A stretch of DNA of 64,000 nt from Paenibacillus sp. 453mf (GCF_900116105.1 NZ_FPAC01000001.1:1354862-1418861); one strand, 5' to 3'. Counted from the first letter of the stretch, positions 26,435 through 37,798 are shown. Notes: generated by a model from the letters alone, not told the origin. Made by a program: numbers and translations.

Positions 26435-27195
26435 CTATAACCATTCCTTCCTATTCGATGGATCATGGTATACATGCGCAGTGGCTCAGGAATGTCCACC
26501 GGTCCATGAAAGGTTCGACTTGCTTCATGACGCATGAATTCCAGATTTCCGTCGCCGGGCAGATGCACCAGTACGAGCTGTTTCACATTGGCTTGTCCGG
26601 CAATCATACCTGCCTGCAGCGCATTCATGTGTCCTTGGCCAGTGGTGTGCACGCTTCCCTCGCAGATCGTTGCTTCGCACAGGAAAATGTCTGCGTCACG
26701 GGCGAGCTCAATCAAGGCATCACAATAGGAGGTATCACCTGAATACACCAGCACCTTGCCTTTGTAAGAGATCTTGATTGCATAACAAGTAATCGTATGT
26801 TCGACATGCACGAATTCGATATCCGCTCCTGCAAGCCGGACTTTGGTGGAAGGATCGATCGGAATCACTTTGGTATGTTCGCTGAATAAGCTGTGCAGTA
26901 TGTCAACAGGAGCATCTGGGGCATAAAGCTTCAGTTTCTCTTTCATGCGACCGTTGCGAATGGCACCTGCTGCCGCATATTGAAGAACGCCAAGATCTGC
27001 CATGTGATCATAATGCAAGTGAGACAGAATCACGCCGGATAACGCTTCTACCCTGGTTTCGGAAGGGAGCTTGTTCATTACGCCGCTGCCACAATCCAAT
27101 AAAATTTGTCCTTCGTCGGTGGTTACCAGATATCACGCTGTTGCCCCGCCTGCTGCAGGGTAGCCTCCCCAATAACCCAAAATCCTTACATTCAT
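26392..27195 (-). pseudogene. MBL-fold metal-dependent hydrolase with premature stop
   Basis: From the ATG at 27195 the frame reads MNVRILGYWGGYPAAGGATA, then TGA at 27133-27135, then continues in the same frame YLVTTDEGQILLDCGSGV with no further stop until 26392. The metal site SHLHYDHMADL (HxHxDH) is present, as is VYSGDTSYCD. Compared with relatives the stop replaces a codon that should be glycine (GGA to TGA), a single-base change. Restart inside the gene would lack the first strand. RNase Z/PhnP-like hydrolases of this family often act on phosphodiesters; here the gene is probably dead. Confidence 0.85.
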
Positions 27196-27424
27196 CTTTT
27201 GCACCTCGGTCTGTCTTAATCTGAAGTCAATTACAAATGTTCTGCGTTGTTACAAATGTTCTGGACAGTTCTCATTGTAAGGACGCTTTATTACTCGGAT
27301 ATCAGATGAATGTCAAACTTGTGTAAAAATAATTTGGGAATATGTTCCTAACTTGACTCGGGCGTAAACGCCATTTTATATTGAGACATGTGTACGCACT
27401 ATAAAGCAAAAGGCGGACTTGTAT

Positions 27425-28384
27425 GTGAATATAGACGAGCGAAAAAATGTAGTCAGAGTATGCAAATTGTATTATTACGAATCTTGGACGCAAGAAAAGA
27501 TTGCAGAGAAGCTGGGGGTATCAAGACCGGTCATCTCCAAAATGCTGCAACGGGCTAAGGACGAAGGAATCATTGAAATTGTTATTCATGATGACGATCG
27601 TGAAATTTCGAATCTGGAAAAAGAGCTTGAGCAAGCATTTCATTTGAAACAAGTTCTGGTGGTTCCAACCAAAGATTTAAACAAGGAATTGGTGTCAAGT
27701 GCGGTTGGAAGGGCGGCTGCCCAATTTGTGCAAAGGTTGATCAAAAACGGAGATCGTGTAGGCGTTTCCTGGGGCAACACGTTGTATCAGATGGTTAGAG
27801 AATTTCCGTTAGAGAAAAAGGAAAACGTCAAAATCATTCCGCTTGTCGGCGGAACGGGAAATTATCGCAATGAAATGCACTCCAATCAGATCGCATATGA
27901 GCTATCCAAGAAAATGGGAGTCTCGTGCGAGAGCTTATATGCCCCTGCTGTGGTAGAGACCGAAGAACTGCGTGAACAGATTGTTGGCATGGCTAACATT
28001 GCTGCGGTTTTGCGAGAGGCGGAACAAATCGATTTAGCACTGGTCGGTATCGGAAATCCATTTTCTATGTCCACAATGGAACGGTCAGGATACCTCAATG
28101 AGCAGACGTTATCTGAACTGAAATCCATGAACGCGGTTGCAGACATTAACTCCGTGTTTATCGCACGAGACGGATCAATCGCGAAACATTCCATTAACTG
28201 CAGAGTCATTGGACTTGGGCTCGAACAGTTGAAAAAGGCCAAGACGGTTGTCGGCATGGCCTTTGGTCTGCACAAAATCGAGTGCATACTCGCTTCCTTG
28301 CGGGGCAAGTACATTAATATGCTCGTTACGGATGAGTCGACGGCCCGACGCATACTAGACGGCCACCTTGTTCCAATTAAGTAA
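27425..28384 (+). CDS. SorC/CggR-family sugar-responsive transcriptional regulator
   Basis: A 319-residue regulator. An N-terminal helix-turn-helix (YYESWTQEKIAEKLGVSRPVISKML) precedes a SorC sugar-binding domain with VGVSWGNTLYQMV, IIPLVGGTG and LALVGIGNP, the phosphosugar-contacting loops of the family. GTG at 27425 is eight bases after AAGGCGG and is preferred over the TTG at 27419. It is divergent from the ABC operon and is its likely regulator; members of this family usually sense phosphorylated sugars, which fits an organophosphate importer. Confidence 0.85.
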   Translation: MNIDERKNVVRVCKLYYYESWTQEKIAEKLGVSRPVISKMLQRAKDEGIIEIVIHDDDREISNLEKELEQAFHLKQVLVVPTKDLNKELVSSAVGRAAAQFVQRLIKNGDRVGVSWGNTLYQMVREFPLEKKENVKIIPLVGGTGNYRNEMHSNQIAYELSKKMGVSCESLYAPAVVETEELREQIVGMANIAAVLREAEQIDLALVGIGNPFSMSTMERSGYLNEQTLSELKSMNAVADINSVFIARDGSIAKHSINCRVIGLGLEQLKKAKTVVGMAFGLHKIECILASLRGKYINMLVTDESTARRILDGHLVPIK

Positions 28385-28606
28385 CAGTATCATAATGACA
28401 GAAGCAGAAAATTAGAAACGCAAACCAAACAGATTCTACATCGAGTTGAAGCGAATCTACCGGATGATCGCCGTAATATATTGAAGAAGCTGTACAGCAA
28501 TCAGACCAATTTTGATGGGAAGCGAATTCTTCTAGTTGACTATATTAACAAGCCGATTGATGTTGAGAAATTGCTTTCTTTATTAAAGGTGTGGCTCTAT
28601 ACGTAA
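28385..28606 (+). pseudogene. 3' remnant of a hybrid sensor kinase with an internally deleted receiver domain
   Basis: Directly after the SorC stop codon, and in the same frame, an open frame reads RSRKLETQTKQILHRVEANL ... NFDGKRILLVD, then jumps to YINKPIDVEKLLSLLKVWLYT and a stop. GKRILLVD is the first strand of a receiver domain, and YINKPID is its last conserved block (Lys-Pro). The roughly 90 residues between, including the phospho-acceptor Asp, are gone, apparently by an in-frame deletion. The 5' part of the kinase is also missing, replaced by the SorC gene. It lies 12 nt upstream of CheR, with which such kinases are often clustered. Confidence 0.75.
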
Positions 28607-28618
28607 AGGAGGCTGAGG

Positions 28619-29491
28619 ATGATTTCTGATCGTGGAGAATATACGCAGCTTGCGCCTCTGGCAGGTCATGATAAGGAGGAGCTTGAGAAAATAGAAGTAG
28701 AGCTGCTTCTCCAGGCTATTTATCGGATGTATGGTTATGATTTTCGGAATTATGCTTATGATTCGATATATAGAAGAATTAGGTACGGAATGCAGTCTAT
28801 AGGCGAAGAGTCGATCTCGGCTCTGATCCCTCAAGTACTCCATTACCCTGACCGGATGCAGCAGCTGTTTCGCTATTTTGTCGTTGGAGTGACGGAAATG
28901 TTTCGTGACCCGGATATGTTTTATTCGTTTCGCAAAAATATCATCCCTTATTTAAGAACGTATCCCCATATTCGAATATGGCATGCAGGCTGCTCAACCG
29001 GCGAAGAGGTATTGTCGATGGCTATCCTGCTTCAGGAAGAAGGATTATACGACAGGGCCAGGATCTATGCAACAGATATTGATGAGGATGCACTTGAAAA
29101 GGCTCAGATGGGCATATATCCCTTGAGAAATATGAAAGTGAACACCTACAATTATATTCGTTCAGGCGGTACAAGAGATTTCTCGGATTATTACATGGCC
29201 CGCAAGGATTCCGTTATTTTCAATTCATCACTGCTGAAGAACATTGTATATGCACGGCATAATCTGGTCACGGACCAATCGTTTAATGAATTTAATGTAG
29301 TCTTCTGCCGAAATGTACTGATTTACTTCAATCGGGAGCTGCAGAATCGGGTGCATCAACTCCTGCATGACAGTCTAGCCATGCTTGGATTTCTTGTGTT
29401 GGGAGATAAGGAATCCATGCTGTTTAATAGTCATAGTCACAAGTATGAAACAATTGACAAGCGTGAGAAGCTGTATCGAAAGATCCAATGA
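28619..29491 (+). CDS. cheR: CheR-type protein-glutamate methyltransferase
   Basis: A 290-residue SAM-dependent methyltransferase that methylates glutamates of chemoreceptor-type proteins. Residues 20-95 form the CheR N-terminal helical domain (VTEMFRDPDMFYSFR) and the rest the Rossmann methyltransferase: IWHAGCSTGEEVLSMAI (SAM loop), YATDIDEDALEKA, FCRNVLIYF. ATG behind AAAGGAGG. The upstream gene is the kinase remnant, so it now probably relies on read-through or its own promoter. It could belong to a non-flagellar signalling unit rather than classical chemotaxis, as no other che gene is near. Confidence 0.9.
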   Translation: MISDRGEYTQLAPLAGHDKEELEKIEVELLLQAIYRMYGYDFRNYAYDSIYRRIRYGMQSIGEESISALIPQVLHYPDRMQQLFRYFVVGVTEMFRDPDMFYSFRKNIIPYLRTYPHIRIWHAGCSTGEEVLSMAILLQEEGLYDRARIYATDIDEDALEKAQMGIYPLRNMKVNTYNYIRSGGTRDFSDYYMARKDSVIFNSSLLKNIVYARHNLVTDQSFNEFNVVFCRNVLIYFNRELQNRVHQLLHDSLAMLGFLVLGDKESMLFNSHSHKYETIDKREKLYRKIQ

Positions 29492-29513
29492 ATAGATATC
29501 TATGTTACTGCCA

Positions 29514-29548
29514 AACCTGCTGAGATAGAGATAGCGGGTTCTTTTTTT
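29514..29548 (+). terminator. Intrinsic terminator
   Basis: AACCTGCT and AGCGGGTT form an 8-bp stem (one G-U) followed by CTTTTTTTG, 22 nt after the cheR stop codon. Confidence 0.75.
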
Positions 29549-29651
29549 GTAAAAGCTTAAACAATCTCATATCTTCTGGGTATATGAAATTGATTTAATT
29601 AACAAGTGATTTTCAGAAAAACTTGAAAAAAGACAAACATAGGGATAAAAT

Positions 29652-29677
29652 TAATTTGTATACATATAATTTGTATA
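29652..29677 (+). promoter_or_regulatory. Candidate MarR operator
   Basis: The 11-mer TAATTTGTATA occurs at 29652-29662 and again at 29667-29677, 15 bp apart; the first copy contains the palindrome TGTATACA. The pair ends just before the ribosome binding site of the MarR-type gene, a usual place for autoregulation. Confidence 0.45.
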
Positions 29678-29697
29678 ACAATTATGGAGGTAGAGTG

Positions 29698-30141
29698 ATG
29701 AGGGCTGCAGGCAATGAAGAGAAATATGGATATGCGATAACAAGAACTAGCCGAGCGGTGCTTCGGTTCCTTACCGGATATCTAAGAAGCTATTCGATAA
29801 CACCCGAGCAATGGACTGTAGTGAAGAGAGTGTTCGAGTTTGAAGGTATTACGCAAAAAGAGCTTGCTGTAATCTCAGATAAAGATCCGGCAACCTTGGC
29901 CAAAATATTGGACATACTGGAAAGAGAAGGGCTAATTGCACGTAAAACAAACGATGAGGACCGGAGATCCTATCTCATATTCATTACAGATCAAGGCGTC
30001 AAATTAAGAAATGAAGTATATGAACACCTCGAGCAGGTATTCAGCAAGGTTCTTGAGGGAATACCGCAGGAAGAACTGGCAGTGTTCAACAAGGTATTGT
30101 TCAAGATTGAAGAAAATGCAGCCATTCATGCAATAAATTAG
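29698..30141 (+). CDS. MarR-family transcriptional regulator
   Basis: A 147-residue winged-helix dimeric repressor. The core reads LRSYSITPEQWTVVKRVFE, then KELAVISDKDPATLAKILD (recognition helix) and DDRRSYLIFITDQG (wing with the conserved Asp-x-Arg-Arg/Ser). ATG at 29698 is preceded by TGGAGG with seven-base spacing; the frame extends upstream but without a start signal. It lies 21 nt before the FUSC exporter gene, whose expression it probably controls in response to a small aromatic or lipophilic ligand. Confidence 0.88.
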   Translation: MRAAGNEEKYGYAITRTSRAVLRFLTGYLRSYSITPEQWTVVKRVFEFEGITQKELAVISDKDPATLAKILDILEREGLIARKTNDEDRRSYLIFITDQGVKLRNEVYEHLEQVFSKVLEGIPQEELAVFNKVLFKIEENAAIHAIN

Positions 30142-30162
30142 TTGGAAATAGAGGTAACAAGT

Positions 30163-32148
30163 ATGAATAATCACAAAAATCATAATATCAATAACTACCA
30201 AAAATCCACTGACAGACGCCGTGTACAACACAGCATTCCAGCGGTAAAGAAATACAGGGAGGCATTTACAATCAAGCCTATTCCTTTGAATTGGTTTAGA
30301 GGAATTGGATCAGCCTTAAGTGTAGGCGTACCTTCCTTATTAGGGTTTCTAAGTGGAAATCCGGATCTTGGAATATTGGCATCCATCGGCGGTTTTACTT
30401 TTTTGTATGTATCGAATGAAACCTATGCTCAGCGTGCGGTTCGTTTATTTTGGGTAGCCCTTGGTTTGACTGCTGCTCTAACACTAGGGGCCTTATGCTC
30501 CTACAGTGTGGCATTAATGGTCTTCATGTTTGGTCTTGTTGGCGCCTTAACGGTCTTTATATTCAATCTTTTTCAGATAACTGGCCCAGGAGGTATGTTT
30601 TTCGTCCTCGCATATTCTGTCGGAACGTCCATGCCGCATGACCCTAGTACATTGCCGTTAAACGCACTATGTGTTCTGCTAGGCGGTCTGTTCGCTTGGA
30701 TTGTGGGGATGTTTGGTTATTTGATCGTCCCCTACGGTCCAGAGAACAAATCAGTGTCTGCAGTATATCAGAGCTTGTCCAAGCTGCTGTCAGCTATTGG
30801 GACAGAACGATTCACAGACCTTCAGCATCAAAGTGCCTCACTAATGAAACAGGCAGATCGTACATTATCGAATGGTAAAGTCATCGGTGCGAGAAATAAT
30901 CAGTACTTAGACAAATTAAAGAGATTAAATCTTCAAGCAAGTGAAATATTTTTGTCCATCATCGATGTCTCCTTGGATAGCAAAAATACGGCTGAGGATG
31001 AGCTGGCCCATGCTCTACAAACGATAAGCAATGCCATCCATACAAGAGATGCAAGTGTCCGATTTGTCGTTTCCTTGGAAGAGGAATCACAATATTCGTT
31101 ACGCAATTTGCATGATCAAATTCAAGCAGCTTATGATACCATAACGAGAGATACCGTTCATCTGGGTGGAGATACTGAGGCAGCAGGTAATACCAAGGTT
31201 CCTATTCTGGTCTTGCTTCGTAATGCGTTCACACCAGATTCAACGATTCTGTATACTTCACTACGATATGGTCTGGTACTGCTCGTTGCAGCGGCAATCG
31301 CCTATGGCTTTCATTTCGATCGCTCTTACTGGGTTCCCTTGTCAAGTGCAGCTGTGATGGCAGGAGGCACCTATATCGGCACGGTATATCGCGGTCTGCA
31401 GCGTTCGGCTGGTACGATGATCGGAATATTAATTGGTGCTGCTGTGCTGTGGTATGAGCCACTTGGAATAGTAATACCTCTCACACTTATGATATTTCAA
31501 TTCATTGTGGAGCTTATTTACGGAAGAAACTATGCACTGGCAGTATTATTCCTGACACCAAGCACTTTGCTGATCGGTACAACCATTCAGCCCGCATTGA
31601 CCGCAGGATATTTTATATCGGCCCGCATAGTAGATATTATCATCGGAAGTATCATCGCTATCGTGGGTTCATTGCTGCTCTGGAGAACAAGGGCATCAAG
31701 GAAACTGCCAGAAACATTGTCCAATGCAGTTCAAAAAGAAGGTGAAATGCTGCTTGCAATATTGAATGCTGATCCTGTTCATGATAAGCAGGTCCAAGAG
31801 CAAGACTTACGTAATGCGCTGATTCAATTAAGATTGGTTTATGATGATGCCTTTGCTGAGTCCATTAAAAAAAGCTCCCAAATCGCCGTATTGTGGCCTG
31901 CAGTGGCAGATTGTCTGCATTTGGGATATGTTCTGCTGGCAGCAGCAAACAAATATGAAAGCGAAGCGATATCAGATGAGGATAGATTAGAGTTCCGGCG
32001 TTACTTTGCAATGCTCGCACAATCCATTAAGGATAAAAAAGAACCCGCAGAAATGAATATACCTTGGCTTTCCAAGTTCCCAGCCATATATGAAGATATT
32101 GAACAGCTTCATTATTCCCTCCACATTGGCGAGAAGGCGACAGTTTAG
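30163..32148 (+). CDS. FUSC-family (aromatic acid/fusaric acid-type) efflux membrane protein
   Basis: A 661-residue protein with two membrane blocks of about six helices each (residues ~40-190 and ~370-530) separated and followed by cytoplasmic regions, the layout of YccS/AaeB/FusC proteins. The second block contains FHFDRSYWVPLSSAAVMAG, a conserved FUSC segment. ATG at 30163 follows GAGG at eight bases; the TTG at 30142 just after the marR stop is less likely. Paired with the MarR-type regulator as an operon; the exported compound is unknown. Confidence 0.85.
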   Translation: MNNHKNHNINNYQKSTDRRRVQHSIPAVKKYREAFTIKPIPLNWFRGIGSALSVGVPSLLGFLSGNPDLGILASIGGFTFLYVSNETYAQRAVRLFWVALGLTAALTLGALCSYSVALMVFMFGLVGALTVFIFNLFQITGPGGMFFVLAYSVGTSMPHDPSTLPLNALCVLLGGLFAWIVGMFGYLIVPYGPENKSVSAVYQSLSKLLSAIGTERFTDLQHQSASLMKQADRTLSNGKVIGARNNQYLDKLKRLNLQASEIFLSIIDVSLDSKNTAEDELAHALQTISNAIHTRDASVRFVVSLEEESQYSLRNLHDQIQAAYDTITRDTVHLGGDTEAAGNTKVPILVLLRNAFTPDSTILYTSLRYGLVLLVAAAIAYGFHFDRSYWVPLSSAAVMAGGTYIGTVYRGLQRSAGTMIGILIGAAVLWYEPLGIVIPLTLMIFQFIVELIYGRNYALAVLFLTPSTLLIGTTIQPALTAGYFISARIVDIIIGSIIAIVGSLLLWRTRASRKLPETLSNAVQKEGEMLLAILNADPVHDKQVQEQDLRNALIQLRLVYDDAFAESIKKSSQIAVLWPAVADCLHLGYVLLAAANKYESEAISDEDRLEFRRYFAMLAQSIKDKKEPAEMNIPWLSKFPAIYEDIEQLHYSLHIGEKATV

Positions 32149-32188
32149 TTCGAGTTAAGAGTAGAGTAGAGTATAGCTAATTGTGGAG

Positions 32189-32221
32189 AAAGCGAATCCC
32201 TTATGGGTATTCGCTTTTTTT
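32189..32221 (+). terminator. Intrinsic terminator
   Basis: AAAGCGAATCCC pairs with GGGTATTCGCTTT (one bulged T) around a TTAT loop, followed by seven Ts. Ends the marR-FUSC operon. Confidence 0.85.
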
Positions 32222-32246
32222 ATGTTGAGGGTTAAGGGAATAATAG

Positions 32247-32274
32247 AAAAGGGCCCCTAGCAGGGGTCCTTTTG
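32247..32274 (-). terminator. Terminator of the SDR gene
   Basis: AAAAGGGCCCCTAGCAGGGGTCCTTTT forms a compact hairpin with an A/T-flanked GC stem, 16 nt beyond the stop codon of the minus-strand SDR gene. Confidence 0.75.
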
Positions 32275-32289
32275 ATGTCTTGAGATTGT

Positions 32290-33078
32290 CTAGTATTGGT
32301 TTGACTGTCCACCGTCAATTGGAATAACGACACCGTTAATAAATTCGGATTCTCCAGACAGCAGAAACGCAACGAGACGGCCTACTTCTTCTGGTTTACC
32401 GAAACGTTTTTTTGGATTTACGCTGACAAATTGCTTGCCTGCTTCTTCCCATCCGTCTTCTCCGCCAATCTGCTTCAGGGAACCAACCACCATTGCTGTC
32501 ATGATCGCACCGGGTGCAATGGCATTGATGCTTAAGTTGTACTGACCGTACTCGATTGCTGCATTCTTCGTCATACCGGACACTGCGTGTTTACTTGCAA
32601 CATAAGCAGCCTGATTCAGAACTCCGCGAATCCCGCCAACGGATGCTACGTTCACGATTGCGCCGGATTGCTGCTCTTTCATTACAGGAAGGACATATTT
32701 CATGCCATAGAAGACACCTTTAAGGTTAATGTCAATGACTTTATCAAACACTTTGCTGTTGTATTCTGCTGTAGGAGCCTGGGTACCTTCGATCCCTGCA
32801 TTGTTGTAGAAGCCATCAATACGGCCGAATTTTTGTACCGTATCGTCTACATATTTCTGTACAGCTTGCTCATCGGATACATCGGCAGTGAGAAGAAGAA
32901 TCTCTGCTTCAGGTGCTGCTTCAATAATCAATTTTTTAGTGTCCCCAAGTGCAGTTTCATTGAGGTCAACGAGTGACAGCTTTCCACCTTCCTTAGCGAT
33001 TTCAAGGGCTGCAGCTTGTCCTAATCCAGAGCCTGCTCCAGTAATCAATACAACTTTTGAATCAAAACGTTTATTCAT
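32290..33078 (-). CDS. Short-chain dehydrogenase/reductase
   Basis: A 262-residue classical SDR using NAD(P). Rossmann motif TGAGSGLG, NNAG at the central strand, catalytic Ser in NVASVGG, and the Tyr-x-x-x-Lys pair in AAYVASKHA are all present; the C-terminus GVVIPIDGGQ is standard. ATG at 33078 lies nine bases after AAGGAG; 14 extra upstream codons have no start signal. The substrate is unknown; glucose 1-dehydrogenase-like and 3-oxoacyl reductase-like members look alike at this level. Stands alone. Confidence 0.88.
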   Translation of the reverse strand: MNKRFDSKVVLITGAGSGLGQAAALEIAKEGGKLSLVDLNETALGDTKKLIIEAAPEAEILLLTADVSDEQAVQKYVDDTVQKFGRIDGFYNNAGIEGTQAPTAEYNSKVFDKVIDINLKGVFYGMKYVLPVMKEQQSGAIVNVASVGGIRGVLNQAAYVASKHAVSGMTKNAAIEYGQYNLSINAIAPGAIMTAMVVGSLKQIGGEDGWEEAGKQFVSVNPKKRFGKPEEVGRLVAFLLSGESEFINGVVIPIDGGQSNQY

Positions 33079-33504
33079 GCTCCATTCTCCTTTTGTAAGT
33101 AAAATATACGGGATGCTCATCTATATAAATCAATTTTATACTTTTATCAAAATGGTGAATTGGAAACTATATGCTCTTGATAAGAGCTACGAATGGTAAT
33201 ACGAATGATTCATATAGATGATAATAGCGTTTTCAAGCGGAATTCATTAGTAATCATATATCACAAATAATTCACTTGCCAATAAACAAACCTTTTTCAT
33301 CTGTCTTCTAAACAACAGCATACCCTTATATGTTCACACACGACATAAAACTTAAACATATGGATATGAAATGTTCGAATATCACCCAAATAAGTGGTTA
33401 ACTCGACAGGGTTCATGACATTCATTGAGCAACGACATCATATGTTGATAAAGATGGTTCCTGACCTATTAGAATAAGACAGTTCATGAAGGGGGGAACA
33501 GTAA
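33079..33504. other. Intergenic region upstream of the collagen-like locus
   Basis: 426 nt of AT-rich sequence between the divergent SDR and collagen-related genes. No gene, terminator or clear promoter hexamer pair was recognised; it presumably carries a sporulation-type promoter for the downstream genes. Confidence 0.4.
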
Positions 33505-33840
33505 TTGCTTGTCACTACGGGGCCTATTTTGAATAATGCGGTAAACGGCCTTCGGCCGGTCCATATGGTTACAGTCAAAATTATTAATAAATCGCTGACT
33601 CAAAATGCTTCGATCTCAATACAAGGATATGTATTGGATCAAGTAAGAACAAATTACGTGGCGGAGTTCTTTAATCTCGATCCAAATGCGGTATATACAA
33701 ACACTTATCAAGCCAATGTCGAAGGTTATGAGTTTGAAGTGTCTGCACTAGATAATGATGCGATCGAAATATCTGTGTGGGGAAAAGATGCATCAGGTCA
33801 GATCGTGAGCGCGTATCGGTTGGTGTCTTCGGAATTGTAA
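33505..33840 (+). CDS. Stand-alone copy of the N-terminal domain of the collagen-like protein
   Basis: A 111-residue beta-rich protein whose whole length aligns with residues 1-115 of the collagen-like protein encoded 53 nt downstream: TTGPILNNAVNG versus [25 protein letters not shown] versus [13 protein letters not shown], and ISVWGKDASG versus [10 protein letters not shown], both ending VSSEL. It starts with TTG nine bases after GGGGGG. It ends just where the collagen repeat would begin. Probably a partner or competitor of the same domain at the spore or cell surface; no signal peptide is seen in either. Confidence 0.8.
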   Translation: MLVTTGPILNNAVNGLRPVHMVTVKIINKSLTQNASISIQGYVLDQVRTNYVAEFFNLDPNAVYTNTYQANVEGYEFEVSALDNDAIEISVWGKDASGQIVSAYRLVSSEL

Positions 33841-33860
33841 GAAGTGAGGGGTATAACTAA

Positions 33861-36311
<2,451 letters not shown>

Positions 36312-36358
36312 TTTCAGAGGAAGTATGCTGTAACTCCATATAAACTAATTTATTGTTT

Positions 36359-36395
36359 AAAACAGGACCTTTAAAAGAGTCCTGTTTCTTTTTTG
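36359..36395 (+). terminator. Intrinsic terminator of the collagen-like gene
   Basis: AAAACAGGAC and GTCCTGTTT form a 9-bp stem followed by CTTTTTT, about 50 nt after the stop codon. Confidence 0.88.
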
Positions 36396-36530
36396 TGTAA
36401 TCAAAATTTAAAGCCTATAAGGCGGCTTTCTGAATTTATAAATCTCCGTTCACTTTTACATGCTAACCGAAGTTCGAAAGAGGGCTTATTAATCTCAGCA
36501 GCATATCTACCTTCGGCATCCTGTAATCCT

Positions 36531-36851
36531 CTATCCCGTAAGGAGGGCTTCAATATACGTATTCATCGAATATTGCTCCAGAAGCTGCTTGACCTGCTCG
36601 GGAACACCATCAGACGTCCGCGCTTGGTGGACTAGCATGAAGTAAGGGGCTCCGCTTTCATCAAGAATCTCCGTAGTCAACGCCCTGAGTTTCTGGATAG
36701 GCGTGCCTGGCAGCTCATAGATGCTGCGGATCGCCACCTCCATTTCGAACATGGCCTCTTGAACAAGTGACGTGAACAACTCGTCTTTCGATTTAAAATA
36801 ATAGTATAGCAATCCGCTGCTAATGCCCGCAGTTGCAGAGATCATACTCAT
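36531..36851 (-). pseudogene. TetR-family regulator lacking the start of its DNA-binding domain
   Basis: From ATG at 36851 the frame reads MSMISATAGISSGLLYYYF then KSKDELF, the second half of a TetR helix-turn-helix (recognition helix and Tyr-x-x-Phe-lysine segment), followed by about 80 residues of the ligand-binding domain ending YIEALLTG. The first ~25 residues of a TetR domain and the last ~60 of a normal regulator are absent. The frame is open upstream to 36971, but that part belongs to another gene remnant in a different frame. Probably non-functional. Confidence 0.7.
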
Positions 36852-36958
36852 CTTGCTGTTATCGCAGCAACGGTCATTCCTTGACCAAAGATTGGGTCGT
36901 ATGTACAGAAAACGTCTCCCAACACCAGTAAACAATCCCCTCTCCAGCACATTATCAT
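36848..36958 (-). pseudogene. Remnant of an FAD-dependent monooxygenase
   Basis: A 36-codon frame reads LLVLGDVFCTYDPIFGQGMTVAAITAR with a central GD motif and PxxGQGM block, hallmark of the FAD-ribityl-binding strand near the C-terminus of PHBH-type flavin monooxygenases (typically GDAxCSFNPxYGQGM). Its stop codon overlaps the ATG of the TetR remnant. Nothing else of the enzyme is present, so a deletion has joined the two gene pieces. Confidence 0.7.
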
Positions 36959-37129
36959 TCGAATAAATCACAACTAACTGATCAATCTTGCAACTGAGAA
37001 TTTACGCATATTTAAAAAACAACATTTCAAATTTCTGATATTCTTATATAATAATGCTGATCATCATTTTTCCAAAAACACACAACGATGTATTTTCAAT
37101 GCAGCTTTTTAATATTTCAGGAGGAATAC

Positions 37130-37798
37130 ATGATGAGCATAGATAAAATTAACGAAGCCTCATTAATAGACTGTGTCGTCGTTGTACGGAGTAAGCTCCG
37201 CTCGGTCGGAGGTCGAATCTCTTATATAGAAGGCGATGTATTTGAAGTGATGTTTGAGGTGGAGGAGAACATCCCTATTCCTTTAGGTAATTCGGTGGGG
37301 ATCACGATCTACTCGGCTGAAGGGTTAATTGTGTTTGATACTTATCCCATCGCAAGCTACCTGCAGCGGATTCTATGCATTCTACCACCTGATTTGCAGA
37401 AAAAGCTGCTGAATAGACGGAAGGATATCCGCATTCCGGTCAGGTACTTGAACTCATGCCTAGAGTCTTTGTTACCGCAAGCATCCTCAAGTCCTTATGT
37501 ATTTGAGCAAGGTCTGCATTGCGATATTAAGAATATCAGCTTGGGAGGCTTGCTGTTTTCAATCGAAAGTCCGATACCCATTCAGGAGAAGGATGTCGTC
37601 CGTGTCAATCTCGACGGGAAATTCAAGCTTAATGCGATCATCAGACATCATCAAAAGCTGGATACAGAGTATAGATACGGTGCAGAATTTATGGAGATGT
37701 CGAAGGAAGATAAGCATACTCTCAAATCTCTCATTATTAATCAACAAGCAACGCATCGGCCGATGCAGATTGGAATTGAGCACTATTTAAATGATTGA
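37130..37798 (+). CDS. PilZ-domain (c-di-GMP receptor) protein
   Basis: A 222-residue cytoplasmic protein. The C-terminal PilZ domain starts with NRRKDIRIPVRY (RxxxR motif) and continues DIKNISLGGLLF (D/NxSxxG), both of which contact c-di-GMP. The N-terminal ~100 residues resemble a YcgR-N/flagellar-brake-like barrel, though weakly. AGGAGG lies 5 and 8 bases before two adjacent ATGs (37130, 37133). It converges on a GGDEF gene 100 bp away, making a synthesis/receptor pair likely. It may brake motility or adjust the envelope. Confidence 0.82.
   Translation: MMSIDKINEASLIDCVVVVRSKLRSVGGRISYIEGDVFEVMFEVEENIPIPLGNSVGITIYSAEGLIVFDTYPIASYLQRILCILPPDLQKKLLNRRKDIRIPVRYLNSCLESLLPQASSSPYVFEQGLHCDIKNISLGGLLFSIESPIPIQEKDVVRVNLDGKFKLNAIIRHHQKLDTEYRYGAEFMEMSKEDKHTLKSLIINQQATHRPMQIGIEHYLND

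Noticed and set aside
28583..28843. Minus-strand frames over cheR
   Set aside because: Antisense shadows of a clear CheR gene.
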